From assembly GCA_030614785.1 (NCBI GenBank), contig JAUWTJ010000019.1, positions 1 through 56,201 of the forward strand: 56,201 nucleotides of DNA. Reading direction: 5' to 3'. Below the pieces are notes generated by a model. The model ran no database searches, was not told where the DNA came from, and saw only the letters and a list, made by a program, of their open reading frames with translations. Each line of letters begins with the position of its first letter. Position 1 is the first letter of the stretch. A program made the translations under genes and the position numbers. Shown in pieces: positions 27,368 through 36,666 of the stretch. The stretch comes from Alphaproteobacteria bacterium (lineage in GTDB: Bacteria; Pseudomonadota; Alphaproteobacteria; M2410).

Positions 27368-29134
27368 ATGAGGGCCGGGAAATTGTTCAAAAACCTGAGA
27401 CTATCAACGCTGGTTTTACTTGGTGCAGCAACTTTGCTCGTGGCCGGCGCCGCGCTGGTTATTGTCGCGATCCAGACCTCGAAGAACGTAAGTGTTGTCG
27501 AGACCAGCTGGAAAGAATACCAGGTCAACCGCTCCGAAAAAGCGCGCCTGGAGAGTGTTTTGCGCGCCTCCATTGGCTATGGCGGGATGATCCACGAGTT
27601 CAAGAACTTCATTCTGCGGCAGGATGCCTCGCGGATCGATTTGGTGCAGGAGCATACGGGTGGTGCCAGGGCGGTCATTTCCCAGTATTCGTCACTGGGA
27701 ACGACGGCGGCTGAGGCGGTGGCTCTTCAGGATATTCTAAAGGTTTTGGAAAAGTATGAGGCGGCACTGTTTCTTGCCAGGGATCTTGTTGGCGAAGGGC
27801 GGAGCCCTGAAGAAGTCGATGCTGTCGTCCAGTTTGATGATGGTCCGGCCCTGAGAGGTCTCGACATCTTGCGGCGCGAAGTGGAAACGCAGCTGAGGGT
27901 CGGTGATATCGAGGCTGGCAAGGGCCGGATCGCGGCAACCTTGCGCGCCGAAATCGGTTTTGGCGGGATGATCCATGAGTTCAAAAACTTCGTTCTCCGC
28001 CAGGACGTGGCCTTGGTAGAGACTATCCGCGCGAAGATCAAATCGGCTGCGGCGGCAATCGACAGTTACCAGGCGCTGGGACCTACCGAGGCAGAAAAGC
28101 TGGCGCTCGAAGATATTAGAGGAATGCTCGACGCCTATGAACTTGCGCTCCACAAGTCAGAAAAACTGGCCCTTGAAGGGCGTTCTGCTTCCGAAATCGA
28201 TGCGGCGGTAAAGGTTGATGATGAACTGGCATTGAGAGGCCTTGCTGTAATCGACAAGGAGATCGCCTATCAGGCCGAGGAAAGTTCACGCGAGGTGACA
28301 CGGTCGCTGGCGCGCGCGACAAACCTTCTGGGCATTGCAACCTGGGGGACGATAGTGCTCGTCTTCGTCGTAACCGTCACCCTGAGCTGGACCATGCGAT
28401 CCATGGTCATTGTTCCGATCCAGCATATGACTCATTTGATGACGCGCCTGGCCACAGATCGCCTGGATGTAAAGGTTCCTGCGACGAGGCAGAAAAATGA
28501 GATCGGTGAAATGGCGCGGGCGCTTGAAGTCTTTCGGGAAAATGCGATCAAGCGCAGAGTTGCCGAAGCTGAAATCAGGCTGATGACCTTGAAGGATGGG
28601 TTGACCGGTGTTGCCAATCGCAAACGCTTTGACGTGCGCCTGCACGAAATTGTCCAGCTTTGCAGAAGGATGGATATCACTGCCGCCTTGTTGATGATTG
28701 ACCTGGACGGGTTTAAGGCCGTCAATGACACCCTCGGCCATCATGCCGGGGACGAGGTTCTGAAGGTAGCCGCCAACCGCATGTTACATGTAACCCGGGA
28801 AGTTGACATTGTGGCTCGTCTGGGCGGCGACGAGTTCGCTATCATTCTGCTGGGGATGGACAGTCCCGAAGATGCAGAAATTCCGGCACGGCGCCTGATC
28901 GAGGATATCGAGCGCGTGACCGTCGTCGGTGATGTGGAAGTCAAAATCAGTGCCAGCGTCGGGATCCGTATGTTGTCGCCGGACGACGAAGATATCGACT
29001 TGATTATGCGCCAGGCGGATGCGGCCATGTATAGCGTCAAACGAGCCGGACGCGGGCATTACGCATTCTTTGGCCAGAAGCCTTTGGTCGAGGACAGTCA
29101 CGAGAAGCTGACTGCAGGTTTGCCGCAAGGCTAG
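27368..29134 (+). CDS. Diguanylate cyclase with tandem periplasmic sensor repeats
   Basis: A 588-residue membrane protein. A helix lies at about 14-36 and a second at about 328-348, so residues 40-325 are periplasmic. These contain two copies of one sensor unit, at roughly 60-172 and 187-298, each with the motif G[YF]GGMIHEFKNF[IV]LRQD and a matching VDDELALRGL-like end. A HAMP domain follows at about 350-400, then a GGDEF domain with intact GGDEF at 486-490 and an RxxD inhibitory site at 477-480, so it should make cyclic di-GMP and be product-inhibited. A role in controlling motility or surface growth is likely but unproven. Confidence 0.9.
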   Translation: MRAGKLFKNLRLSTLVLLGAATLLVAGAALVIVAIQTSKNVSVVETSWKEYQVNRSEKARLESVLRASIGYGGMIHEFKNFILRQDASRIDLVQEHTGGARAVISQYSSLGTTAAEAVALQDILKVLEKYEAALFLARDLVGEGRSPEEVDAVVQFDDGPALRGLDILRREVETQLRVGDIEAGKGRIAATLRAEIGFGGMIHEFKNFVLRQDVALVETIRAKIKSAAAAIDSYQALGPTEAEKLALEDIRGMLDAYELALHKSEKLALEGRSASEIDAAVKVDDELALRGLAVIDKEIAYQAEESSREVTRSLARATNLLGIATWGTIVLVFVVTVTLSWTMRSMVIVPIQHMTHLMTRLATDRLDVKVPATRQKNEIGEMARALEVFRENAIKRRVAEAEIRLMTLKDGLTGVANRKRFDVRLHEIVQLCRRMDITAALLMIDLDGFKAVNDTLGHHAGDEVLKVAANRMLHVTREVDIVARLGGDEFAIILLGMDSPEDAEIPARRLIEDIERVTVVGDVEVKISASVGIRMLSPDDEDIDLIMRQADAAMYSVKRAGRGHYAFFGQKPLVEDSHEKLTAGLPQG

Positions 29135-29218
29135 ACGCCGCAATTCCCTGTCTTGACATAATCACGCCACCGTCCTGATGTAGATCAATTCAGATCTCAA
29201 CATTCGGGAACAAGATCC

Positions 29219-29773
29219 ATGGAAAAACTGAAAACTCTCGGCCAATTCGCAATCGCGTTTGGCCTTGTCTATCTTGCCAGCGCCGTCCTCTATTTCGCTA
29301 TCGAGGCAGGCAAGATCCGTAGCCAGGTCCCGCTCATTCTGTCCGGTCTTGAGAGCATTGATATGAGCGGCGAAGGTCATCCGCTGCTCACCCGGATCGA
29401 CAGGGCGCTCGTCGAACTTCCGCGCATGACAAGCCAGATCGAGGCGGTCCGCCAGCAGATCCCCCAGGTGCTTGAAGAGAGCGCCGCCATTCGGGCGCTT
29501 GTGCCTGAAGTCCTTAGCGAGGTCAAAGACGTGCGCGAGGCCATGGGACCAATTGTTGCAGAATCTGCGGCGCTGCGGGCAGAATTACCGGCCATCATCA
29601 AGGGCGCAAAAGGCGTGTCAAAAAATGTTGGCGCCGGCGCCGCCCAGGGAGCCATGGAGGGAACCGTCAAGGGCATCGTCGGGGCGCCATTTGAAGTGCT
29701 GAAACAGGGCGCGGACCTCCTGACCCCGGGCGAGAGCAAAGACAAACAAAAAGTCTCACCGCAAGAGGAATAG
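29219..29773 (+). CDS. Membrane-anchored coiled-coil protein, function unknown
   Basis: A 184-residue protein with one helix near the N-terminus (FAIAFGLVYLASAVLYFAI) and then an amphipathic Ile/Val/Glu/Leu-rich stretch with about 22-residue periodicity, in which IRALVPEVLSEVKDV and LRAELPAIIKGAKG recur in similar form. A Gly/Ala turn follows, then a charged tail. The pattern suggests an extended helical rod in the periplasm or cytoplasm. Orientation cannot be told. The gene follows a diguanylate cyclase and its 3' end overlaps the convergent AEC transporter gene by 18 bases. I know no family for it. Confidence 0.6.
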   Translation: MEKLKTLGQFAIAFGLVYLASAVLYFAIEAGKIRSQVPLILSGLESIDMSGEGHPLLTRIDRALVELPRMTSQIEAVRQQIPQVLEESAAIRALVPEVLSEVKDVREAMGPIVAESAALRAELPAIIKGAKGVSKNVGAGAAQGAMEGTVKGIVGAPFEVLKQGADLLTPGESKDKQKVSPQEE

Positions 29774-30682
29774 CATCAGCGGCATGGTCACAATCGCGGC
29801 CAGCGTTGCTCCCGTAATGATGGCTGCCATGAGGGTGTGGTCGCCGCCGAGCTGGCGGGCCAGCACATAGGCCGATGAGGCGGTGGGCACGGTGCCGCAC
29901 AGGATCAGGATATCTCGCGTCATGCCTTCGATGCCGAAGAGCGATGCCAGGACGGCAATCAGCACCGGCACAAGGATGAGCTTGAAGGAGCAGGCGAGGA
30001 CGACGAGACCCTTGTTTGAGGCGACGGCTTTTAAATCGAGACCGGCACCAACCGCCAGCAGGCCGATCGGCAGGGCGGCACGGCCGATGAGGGACGCGGT
30101 GGCGCCCAGAGGGTCGGGCAGGCCAATGCCGGAGATGTTGAGCGCGAGGCCGGTGAGACTGGAGATGATCAGCGGATTGCGGGCGATAGTCGTGAGGATG
30201 TTACCGATGTTCGGGACGTCCCGGCCTGCATGACGCGTCAGGGCAATGACACTCATCACATTCAGTATCGGGACCATGATGGCGATGGCGAGCGCGGCGA
30301 CAGCGACCCCCTCGTCTTCAAAGACCACGGCAACGGCGGCAAGCGCGACGAAGCCGTTCCAGCGCAAACTGCCCTGATAAACGCTCGAGTAGGCCGGTCC
30401 CTGAAGCCCGAGCCGCGCGCCGAGGGTGCGCCTCAGGATACTCAGAAGGCTTGCTGTTATGGCCAGCGTCAGGATCAGCGTCGCGGCAAAAGGCAGGATC
30501 GGCAGGCCGGAGAGGTCGGCGTTGGCGATGCTCGACATGATGAGCGCCGGAAACAACACAAAATAAACCACCCGCTCCGCGTGGCTCCAGTCATCCGGGG
30601 TCGCAAAGCGAAATCGGGTCAGCCCATAGCCGATCAGAATAACAAGAAAAACAGGAACAAGCGCGCCGACAATCTGGATCAT
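29756..30682 (-). CDS. AEC family transporter
   Basis: A 308-residue integral membrane protein with about ten helices, of the auxin efflux carrier (AEC) family. Visible are LVPVFLVILIGYGLTRF at the start, a central PLIISSLTGLALNISGIGLP, and the C-terminal LILCGTVPTASSAYVLARQLGGD, a family signature. Members export or import organic acids or other small molecules; specificity cannot be predicted. Its ATG overlaps the stop of ruvX (ATGA), so it is co-translated with it. Confidence 0.85.
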   Translation of the reverse strand: MIQIVGALVPVFLVILIGYGLTRFRFATPDDWSHAERVVYFVLFPALIMSSIANADLSGLPILPFAATLILTLAITASLLSILRRTLGARLGLQGPAYSSVYQGSLRWNGFVALAAVAVVFEDEGVAVAALAIAIMVPILNVMSVIALTRHAGRDVPNIGNILTTIARNPLIISSLTGLALNISGIGLPDPLGATASLIGRAALPIGLLAVGAGLDLKAVASNKGLVVLACSFKLILVPVLIAVLASLFGIEGMTRDILILCGTVPTASSAYVLARQLGGDHTLMAAIITGATLAAIVTMPLMLFLLR

Positions 30683-31149
30683 AGTCGTGCTAACCGATCA
30701 AGCGCGCCTTGCAGAATATAGGCGGCGGCCATTTTGTCGACGACCTCGGCGCGGCGTTTGCGGCTGGCGTCGGCTTCTATGAGCGTGCGGGTGACGGCGG
30801 CCGTTGAGAGGCGTTCGTCCCACATCAGGACGGGCAGGCCGAGACGCTCTTCAATGTTGCGGGCGAAGGCGCGTGTGGACTGGGCGCGGGGACCTTCGGA
30901 ATTGTCCATGTTTTTTGGCAGGCCGAGGACGATGCCGCCGACGCCGTGTTCGTCGATGATGGCCTGCAGCGCGGCAACATCCTCTTTTAGTTTTGCCTTC
31001 TTGAGAACGACCATGGGCGTGGCGACGGTGCGCATCGTGTCGGAGAGGGCGACGCCGATGGTTTTGGTGCCAAGGTCGAGCCCAATGAGGCGCTGACCGG
31101 GCGCAACTGCAGCCTTGAAGTCTTCAATTTCGGTTTCAAAGATCGCCAT
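30679..31149 (-). CDS. ruvX: Holliday junction resolvase-like RuvX (YqgF)
   Basis: A 156-residue RNase H-fold nuclease. The family's three acidic motifs are present: GLDLGTKTIGVA with the first Asp, LGLPKNMDNSEG with the Glu, and WDERLSTAA with the further Asp. RuvX/YqgF processes Holliday junctions or pre-16S rRNA ends. The ATG at 31149 is used; the frame runs further upstream but only antisense-like sequence lies there, and the start is where the family begins. It overlaps the VOC gene by 14 bases and the AEC gene by four. Lying divergent from gatCAB is common in alphaproteobacteria. Confidence 0.9.
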   Translation of the reverse strand: MAIFETEIEDFKAAVAPGQRLIGLDLGTKTIGVALSDTMRTVATPMVVLKKAKLKEDVAALQAIIDEHGVGGIVLGLPKNMDNSEGPRAQSTRAFARNIEERLGLPVLMWDERLSTAAVTRTLIEADASRKRRAEVVDKMAAAYILQGALDRLARL

Positions 31150-31531
31150 CGAGCATCCCGATCTCGATCTTGTTGCCAGCCGGGTCGCGGATGAAGAACC
31201 GTTCGAGCCCGTTCGGCTCGGTGGCTTCGTCGGTGATTTCAATGCCGCTGGCCTCAAATTGGGCTTTGGCGGCGCCAAGGTCCGGTACGAGATAGCAGAC
31301 ATGGCGTTTTGACGTGTTGCCATCGGCTCCGTCCTCAAGGCTGAGGTGGAGCTGCAGCGGGTTGGTTTTCGGGCCAATCTCATACCAGGCGCCACCGCGG
31401 GACCTCAGGGGCTCGGGCTTTTCGATCTCGCGGAGGCCAAGCAGGTCGCCATAAAAGGCCTTACACTGGCCCTCAAGGCGCGGCGGGACCGTGACCTGGA
31501 CGTGATTGATGCTGGTAATAGTGAGTGCCAT
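31136..31531 (-). CDS. VOC family (glyoxalase-like) protein
   Basis: A 131-residue protein with the paired beta-alpha-beta-beta-beta fold of the vicinal oxygen chelate family. Potential metal ligands are His in SINHVQVTVP, His in SKRHVCYLVP and Glu in AGNKIEIG. FYGDLLGLREIEKP is the usual first-half signature. ATG 31531 is preferred to a TTG ten codons upstream because the family's first strand starts right there. Members include glyoxalases, dioxygenases and antibiotic resistance proteins. It overlaps ruvX and is divergent from gatC. Confidence 0.8.
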   Translation of the reverse strand: MALTITSINHVQVTVPPRLEGQCKAFYGDLLGLREIEKPEPLRSRGGAWYEIGPKTNPLQLHLSLEDGADGNTSKRHVCYLVPDLGAAKAQFEASGIEITDEATEPNGLERFFIRDPAGNKIEIGMLDGDL

Positions 31532-31681
31532 GGAGAGACGGCCTAAACCATCCGGCGGCAAATGTCATCAGCAAGCCCAATTCCCCGCGAAAAACTTGCC
31601 TCCGGGGCCCCTGACTGCTACTCCACGATCCCGAATTACATGTTCAATTTTGACTAATTTTAGCCGGGAGGCAGGACAGAT

Positions 31682-31969
31682 ATGTCAGTCGACAAGGATA
31701 CGGTGCGCCGCATTGCCCATCTTGCGCGCATTGCCATCAAGGAAGAAGAGCTCGAGCCGATGACCGGCGAGCTGAACACGATCCTGGCCTGGGTCGAGCA
31801 GCTCGATGAGGTTGATACCGACGGTGTCCCGCCCATGACCAGCGTAGTCGAAGCCACTTTGCGCCAACGTGCCGATGAAGTGACCGATGGTGGATATGCG
31901 GATCGTGTCACCAAAAATGCATCAAACCGCAATGACGGCTTCTTTGCTGTGCCCAAAGTGATGGAGTAG
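31682..31969 (+). CDS. gatC: Asp/Glu-tRNA amidotransferase subunit C
   Basis: A 95-residue GatC, the small subunit that tethers GatA to GatB. Signatures: [45 protein letters not shown] and the C-terminal VPKVM. GGGAGG precedes the ATG. First gene of a gatC-gatA-gatB operon with 3-base and overlap spacing. The complex makes Gln-tRNA or Asn-tRNA from the misacylated forms. Confidence 0.93.
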   Translation: MSVDKDTVRRIAHLARIAIKEEELEPMTGELNTILAWVEQLDEVDTDGVPPMTSVVEATLRQRADEVTDGGYADRVTKNASNRNDGFFAVPKVME

Positions 31970-31972
31970 TCC

Positions 31973-33463
31973 ATGAGTGATCTGAAAGAACTAACAGAGC
32001 TGACCCTTGCGAGCGCCCGCGACGGCTTACGCAACAAGGACTTTACCGCCGTGGAGCTGACCGAGGCTCATATCACGGCGGTGGAAGAGGCGAGGGTACT
32101 GAATTGCTTCGTGAAGGAAACGCCTGACAAAGCGCTTGAGATGGCGAAGGCCTCTGATGAGCGGATTGCAAAGGGAGAAGCGCGCGATCTCGACGGTCTG
32201 CCCATTGGCATGAAGGATCTCTTCTGCACAGACGGCATCGAGACGACTGCGGGCAGCCACATTCTGGAAGGGTTTGTGCCGCAATATGAATCGACGGTCA
32301 GTCAAAATCTGTGGAATGACGGTGCTGTCCTGCTTGGCAAACTCAATCTTGATGAGTTCGCGATGGGATCATCCAATGAGACGAGCTTCTTCGGCAATGT
32401 CATCAATCCATGGCGCCGCGCGGGGGATGATACGCCTCTGGTGCCCGGCGGCTCGTCAGGCGGGTCATCGTCGTCTGTCGCCGCCCGGATTGCCCTCGCT
32501 GCAACCGGGACTGACACAGGCGGCTCTATACGCCAGCCAGCGGCCTTCACCGGCATCGTCGGGATGAAGCCGACCTATGGTCGCTGTTCGCGCTGGGGCG
32601 TCGTTGCCTTTGCGTCCTCGCTCGATCAGGCGGGCCCGATGGCACGCACTGTGCGCGATGTGGCCATCATGTTGAAATCGATGGCGAGTTTTGATCCGAA
32701 AGATTCCACGAGTGTTGATTGCGCTGTGCCGGATTATGAAAAGGCGCTTACCGGTGACATCAAAGGTCTCAAGATCGGTATTCCCAAAGAGTACAGGGTT
32801 GACGGCATGCCCACCGAGATTGAAAAACTCTGGCAGCAGGGCATCGAGTGGCTTCATGCTGCAGGTGCGAAGACTGTCGATGTTTCCCTTCCGCATACAA
32901 AATACGCGTTGCCAGCCTATTATATCGTTGCACCGGCTGAAGCTTCTTCCAATCTTGCGCGCTACGACGGCGTAAAATTCGGTTTGCGCGAAGAGGGTGA
33001 CGATATTCAGGCGATGTATGAAAATACGCGCGGCTCCGGCTTCGGTGCGGAAGTGAAGCGGCGCGTCCTCATCGGTACCTATGTGTTGTCTGCAGGGTAC
33101 TACGACGCCTATTATCTGAAGGCGCAGCAGGTTCGCACTTGCATTGCGGAGAACTTCAGAAAGGTTTTCACCGAATGCGACGCTATCCTGACGCCGACAA
33201 CCCCGTCCGCTGCGTTTGGTGCCGGTGAAAAGGATAACGATCCCCTGTCGATGTATTTGAACGACGTTTTCACGGTAACTGGAAACCTTGCCGGACTCCC
33301 TGGTATTTCCATTCCCTCAGGTCTCTCAAGTGAAGGTCTGCCGCTGGGTCTCCAGGTTTTGGGTAAGCCATTTGATGAAGAGCAAGTACTGCGCATTGCA
33401 GGGGTCATTGAAGATGCTGCGGGCTTTGATGCCCGTCCTCAAAACTGGTGGAGCGCAAAATGA
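31973..33463 (+). CDS. gatA: Asp/Glu-tRNA amidotransferase subunit A
   Basis: A 496-residue amidase-signature enzyme that hydrolyses glutamine and delivers ammonia to GatB. The catalytic Lys is in PIGMKDLFC, the Ser-cis-Ser-Lys signature is [14 protein letters not shown] with [12 protein letters not shown] holding the nucleophile Ser. The C-terminal [10 protein letters not shown] is usual for the family. Spacing to gatC is three bases, and gatB's ATG overlaps its stop (ATGA), so all three are translated together. The gatCAB operon is typical of bacteria lacking glutaminyl-tRNA synthetase. Confidence 0.95.
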   Translation: MSDLKELTELTLASARDGLRNKDFTAVELTEAHITAVEEARVLNCFVKETPDKALEMAKASDERIAKGEARDLDGLPIGMKDLFCTDGIETTAGSHILEGFVPQYESTVSQNLWNDGAVLLGKLNLDEFAMGSSNETSFFGNVINPWRRAGDDTPLVPGGSSGGSSSSVAARIALAATGTDTGGSIRQPAAFTGIVGMKPTYGRCSRWGVVAFASSLDQAGPMARTVRDVAIMLKSMASFDPKDSTSVDCAVPDYEKALTGDIKGLKIGIPKEYRVDGMPTEIEKLWQQGIEWLHAAGAKTVDVSLPHTKYALPAYYIVAPAEASSNLARYDGVKFGLREEGDDIQAMYENTRGSGFGAEVKRRVLIGTYVLSAGYYDAYYLKAQQVRTCIAENFRKVFTECDAILTPTTPSAAFGAGEKDNDPLSMYLNDVFTVTGNLAGLPGISIPSGLSSEGLPLGLQVLGKPFDEEQVLRIAGVIEDAAGFDARPQNWWSAK

Positions 33464-34923
33464 GCGAAGAAAAATCAAATCTCATCAAGGGCAATACCGG
33501 TGACTGGGAAGTGGTCATCGGACTGGAAATCCATGCGCAGGTCTCCTCGAACTCAAAGCTCTTTTCCGGTGCTGCGACGCAGTTTGGCGCCGAACCCAAT
33601 AGTCAGGTAAGCCTTGTAGATGCTGCAATGCCGGGCATGTTGCCGGTGATCAATCAGTATTGTGTTGAACAAGCGGTCAAGACCGGTCTCGGTCTTGGAG
33701 CCAAGATCAATCGCGTCTCGGTTTTCGATCGAAAGAACTATTTCTATCCGGACTTGCCGCAAGGGTATCAAATTTCACAGTTCAAGCAGCCGATTGTTGG
33801 AGAGGGTGAGGTCATTGTTGATCTGGCAGACGGAACTTCGGTCATTGTCGGAATTGAAAGGCTTCACCTGGAACAGGATGCGGGTAAATCCATTCATGAT
33901 TTGCATCCTAAACAGTCCCTTGTTGATCTAAATCGCTCAGGTATTGCGTTGATGGAGATCGTTTCCAGGCCTGATTTGCGTTCTTCGGAACAAGCCGGGG
34001 CCTATATGCGCAAAGTAAGGACGATTGTGCGCTATTTGGGGACGTGCGACGGCAATATGGAACAAGGTTCGATGCGTGCAGACGTTAATGTGTCGGTTCG
34101 CAAGCCAGGTGATGAGCTTGGAACGCGTTGCGAAATGAAAAACATCAACTCGATTCGGTTCATTCAACAGTCCATTGAATACGAAGCGCGACGACAAATC
34201 GAGGTTATAGAAAATGGCGGCGTGATCGAACAACAAACACGTCTTTTTGATTCGAAAAATGGTGAAACACGTCCAATGCGGTCAAAAGAGGAGGCGCATG
34301 ACTATAGATATTTCCCTGACCCGGATCTTCTTCCGTTGGCGCTTGATGAGGCCTGGATCGACGATTTGAAAGCCAAATTGCCGGAATTGCCGGACGATAA
34401 AAAGGCGCGCTATATATCTGATTTTGGGCTGTCGCCTTATGACGCATCAGTGCTCGTTTCAGAGCGGGAGCGGGCCGATTTCTTCGAGGCTGTTGCCTCC
34501 GGGAGAGATGCCAAGCTTTCTGCCAACTGGGTCACCGGGTCGCTCTTTGCTGCCCTCAAAAAAGAGGGCGTTTCGATCCATGATAGTAAGGTTTCAGCAT
34601 CTGATCTTGGCGAACTTATTGATCTCATCAGTGATCAAACGATTTCAGGAAGAATCGCTAAAGACGTGTTCGAGCTTATGTTTGAGAGCGGTCGACCTCC
34701 CCGAGAGATCGTCGAAGAACAGGGTTTGACGCAGGTAACGGACACAGGCGCCATCGAATCTGAGATCGACAAAATCATCGCGGCGAACCCTGATAAAGTC
34801 GAGCAGGTCAAGGAGAAACCTCGGATGATGGGCTGGTTCGTGGGGCAGGTTATGCAGGCCACAGGCGGTAAGGCGAACCCTCAGGTCGTGAATGAAATTC
34901 TACAAAAAAAACTGGGACATTGA
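33460..34923 (+). CDS. gatB: Asp/Glu-tRNA amidotransferase subunit B
   Basis: A 487-residue kinase-like subunit that phosphorylates the misacylated Glu/Asp-tRNA and binds the t[12 protein letters not shown] is the N-terminal signature, with [19 protein letters not shown] and HLEQDAGKS for the active site, EIVSRPDL and RYFPDPDL following, and a helical tail domain ending [10 protein letters not shown]. The ATG at 33460 overlapping the gatA stop is preferred over GTG 33448. A strong terminator follows at 34939-34970. Confidence 0.95.
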   Translation: MSEEKSNLIKGNTGDWEVVIGLEIHAQVSSNSKLFSGAATQFGAEPNSQVSLVDAAMPGMLPVINQYCVEQAVKTGLGLGAKINRVSVFDRKNYFYPDLPQGYQISQFKQPIVGEGEVIVDLADGTSVIVGIERLHLEQDAGKSIHDLHPKQSLVDLNRSGIALMEIVSRPDLRSSEQAGAYMRKVRTIVRYLGTCDGNMEQGSMRADVNVSVRKPGDELGTRCEMKNINSIRFIQQSIEYEARRQIEVIENGGVIEQQTRLFDSKNGETRPMRSKEEAHDYRYFPDPDLLPLALDEAWIDDLKAKLPELPDDKKARYISDFGLSPYDASVLVSERERADFFEAVASGRDAKLSANWVTGSLFAALKKEGVSIHDSKVSASDLGELIDLISDQTISGRIAKDVFELMFESGRPPREIVEEQGLTQVTDTGAIESEIDKIIAANPDKVEQVKEKPRMMGWFVGQVMQATGGKANPQVVNEILQKKLGH

Positions 34924-34938
34924 CACCTGATGAAAAAC

Positions 34939-34970
34939 AAAAACGCCTCCTTTTACAGGGGGCGTTTTTT
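34939..34970 (+). terminator. Rho-independent terminator of gatCAB
   Basis: Stem AAAACGCCTCC pairing with GGGGGCGTTTT (one G-U pair), loop TTTTACA, then a T run. It lies 16 bases past the gatB stop. Confidence 0.85.
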
Positions 34971-35125
34971 GATTCTGGTGCCTTGTTCTATTCTCTGCGA
35001 AATGTATTTTGCAAACAAAAACAATCGACTTGGCTGAGTTGTCTTTAACAGAAATTTGACAGATTGAGAATAATACGTCCAAATACGTAACGTTATTCCT
35101 TCCAACTAACATAGTGAGGGTCAAA

Positions 35126-35551
35126 ATGGCTCGTACAACGACTAAACGTAAAACAGCGGCAAAGAAGACAGCGAAGAAGAAAGCTGTAAAGAAGGTCGCG
35201 AAGAAGAAACCTGCAGCCAAGAAGAAGGCCGCAAAGAAAAAGCCAGCAGCCAAGAAGAAGGTTGCCAAGAAGAAGACAGCTAAAAAGGCAGTGAAGAGAA
35301 AAGTTGCCAAGAAGAAGACGGCTAAAAAGGCAGTGAAGAAAAAGACAGCCAAGAAAAAAGTAGCCAAGAAGAAAACTGCGAAGAAAAAGGCTCCGGCGAA
35401 GAAAAAGACCGCCAAAAAAGCCACAAAGAAAAAAGCAGCCAAGAAAAAGGTTGTAAAGAAGAAGGCCGCCAAGAAGAAGGTAGCCAAGAAGAAAACCGCG
35501 AAAAAGGCGGCAAAACGTAAGGCTCCGGCCAAAAAAAAAGCTAAGCGCTAG
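35126..35551 (+). CDS. Lysine/alanine-rich histone H1-like protein
   Basis: A 141-residue protein of almost only Lys, Ala, Thr, Val and Pro, in AKKKxAKK-like repeats, with a few Arg at each end. Such bacterial histone H1-like proteins bind DNA or RNA through unstructured basic tails and influence nucleoid structure. The ATG at 35126 is chosen since GTGAGG precedes it; GTG 35114 is less likely. The repetitive region is prone to slippage, so the copy number may vary between strains. It lies after the gatCAB terminator and has its own intergenic promoter region. No folded domain is visible. Confidence 0.82.
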   Translation: MARTTTKRKTAAKKTAKKKAVKKVAKKKPAAKKKAAKKKPAAKKKVAKKKTAKKAVKRKVAKKKTAKKAVKKKTAKKKVAKKKTAKKKAPAKKKTAKKATKKKAAKKKVVKKKAAKKKVAKKKTAKKAAKRKAPAKKKAKR

Positions 35552-35567
35552 CGCTGGCCAAGGGCCA

Positions 35568-36257
35568 ATAGAGCTTTATTATTGGCCGACACCGAATGGA
35601 TGGAAGATCACGCTCATGCTTGAGGAGTGTGGTCTTCCATACGTTGTTAAATACGTGAATATCGGGCAGGGCGATCAGTTCAAACCCGGTTTCCTGAAAA
35701 TCGCACCCAACAATCGAATGCCGGCCATCATTGATCCCGATGGTCCCGACGGAAATCCGATTTCGATCTTTGAGTCAGGTGCCATTCTTCAATATCTCGG
35801 TCAAAAGACTGGAAAATTCTACCCAAAAAACCTGCGCGACCGCGTGAATGTCGATGAGTGGCTGTTTTGGCAGATGGCCAATCTCGGACCGAATGCGGGT
35901 CAAGCCAATCATTTTCGCAATTATGCGAGAGGCAAGAGCCACTACGCTGCCGCGCGGTTCACCAATGAGATCAATCGCCTCTACGGGGTTATGAACAAGC
36001 AGCTCAGAGGCAAGGAGTATCTCTGCGGTGCATATTCCGTTGCGGATATGGCGTGTTGGCCATGGGTTCTGCCCTACAAGATGCAGGGGCAGGATATGAA
36101 GAATTTTCCTCATCTCTACAAATGGTTCAAGAGAATGGGGGAGCGACCGGCACTACAGCGCGCACTGGCCGTTGGAGCGGACCTCAGAAATCGTCCACAG
36201 AGTAAGGCAGAGCAGGAGCGGTCCCGAAAGATTCTGTTTGGTCAACGCGCCAGGTAG
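35568..36257 (+). CDS. GST family protein, YfcG/nu-like, with non-standard start
   Basis: A glutathione S-transferase, 229 residues if begun at ATA 35568, 213 if begun at ATG 35616. The conserved opening ELYYWPTPNGWKITLMLEECG starts at 35571, in the same frame as ATG 35616 but upstream of it; the Asn in TPNGWK is the likely catalytic residue of nu-class enzymes. No ATG, GTG or TTG lies in frame between this motif and the histone gene, so ATA at 35568 (position of the family's start) is the only candidate. Later landmarks are NNRMPAIIDPDGP, ESGAILQYLGQK and YSVADMACWPWV. Function as disulfide-bond reductase is by homology. Either the start is rare or a base change has occurred. Confidence 0.75.
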   Translation: MELYYWPTPNGWKITLMLEECGLPYVVKYVNIGQGDQFKPGFLKIAPNNRMPAIIDPDGPDGNPISIFESGAILQYLGQKTGKFYPKNLRDRVNVDEWLFWQMANLGPNAGQANHFRNYARGKSHYAAARFTNEINRLYGVMNKQLRGKEYLCGAYSVADMACWPWVLPYKMQGQDMKNFPHLYKWFKRMGERPALQRALAVGADLRNRPQSKAEQERSRKILFGQRAR

Positions 36258-36513
36258 CGGGACTTTCGGTTTTGGGCGAAGAAAGTCCGGTCAATATGTA
36301 GATTTTCACCCGGCTCCTGACGGCAAGTGAAAGAAAAATGCAATCTGAGCCATTTTTTTTGATGAGATATGGGGCCGTATAGAAAGGTTTTGTTTACCAA
36401 GTTAAATACAAATTGGAAAATCCGACACATCGTTGCACCAGGGGCTGATACAATACCCCGCAATTCAACGATTTCTTTGACCCCGTGTGGTTTCCGGGGA
36501 GGCGAGTTTTCTT
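36258..36513. other. A/T-rich intergenic region
   Basis: No gene seen. It is unusually rich in A and T for this window, and includes an inverted repeat CCCCG/CGGGG at 36481-36499. It probably holds the promoter for the small gene cluster that follows. Confidence 0.4.
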
Positions 36514-36654
36514 GTGCCGATTAATAATTCGAAATTTTCATCGTTAACTCAAAATTCACCCCAATCTTGCGAACATCACTCCACTGAAGAGATCAAAATT
36601 GATCGTGAGGTGCTGGTCCAAAAGCAAAAAGCGAGGGCGGACGGCGCGGCGTAA
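36514..36654 (+). CDS. Possible small ORF, 46 aa
   Basis: A short frame from GTG, preceded at 11 bases by GGGGAGG, ending 12 bases before the Sel1-like gene and in the same frame. It encodes a hydrophilic peptide with a helical, charged C-terminal half (EEIKIDREVLVQKQKARADG). It could be a real leader peptide or small protein co-translated with the next gene, or merely an upstream open frame. I know no homologue. Confidence 0.3.
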   Translation: MPINNSKFSSLTQNSPQSCEHHSTEEIKIDREVLVQKQKARADGAA

Positions 36655-36666
36655 GAGGAGGGAATT

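Noticed and set aside
29153-29190. TTGACA promoter-like site before the coiled-coil gene
   Set aside because: The -35 box is perfect, but no acceptable -10 box lies at the right spacing.
34900-35532. Phe/Ala/Leu-rich minus-strand frame
   Set aside because: It is the complement of the lysine-repeat gene and its hydrophobic repeats are an artefact of that composition.
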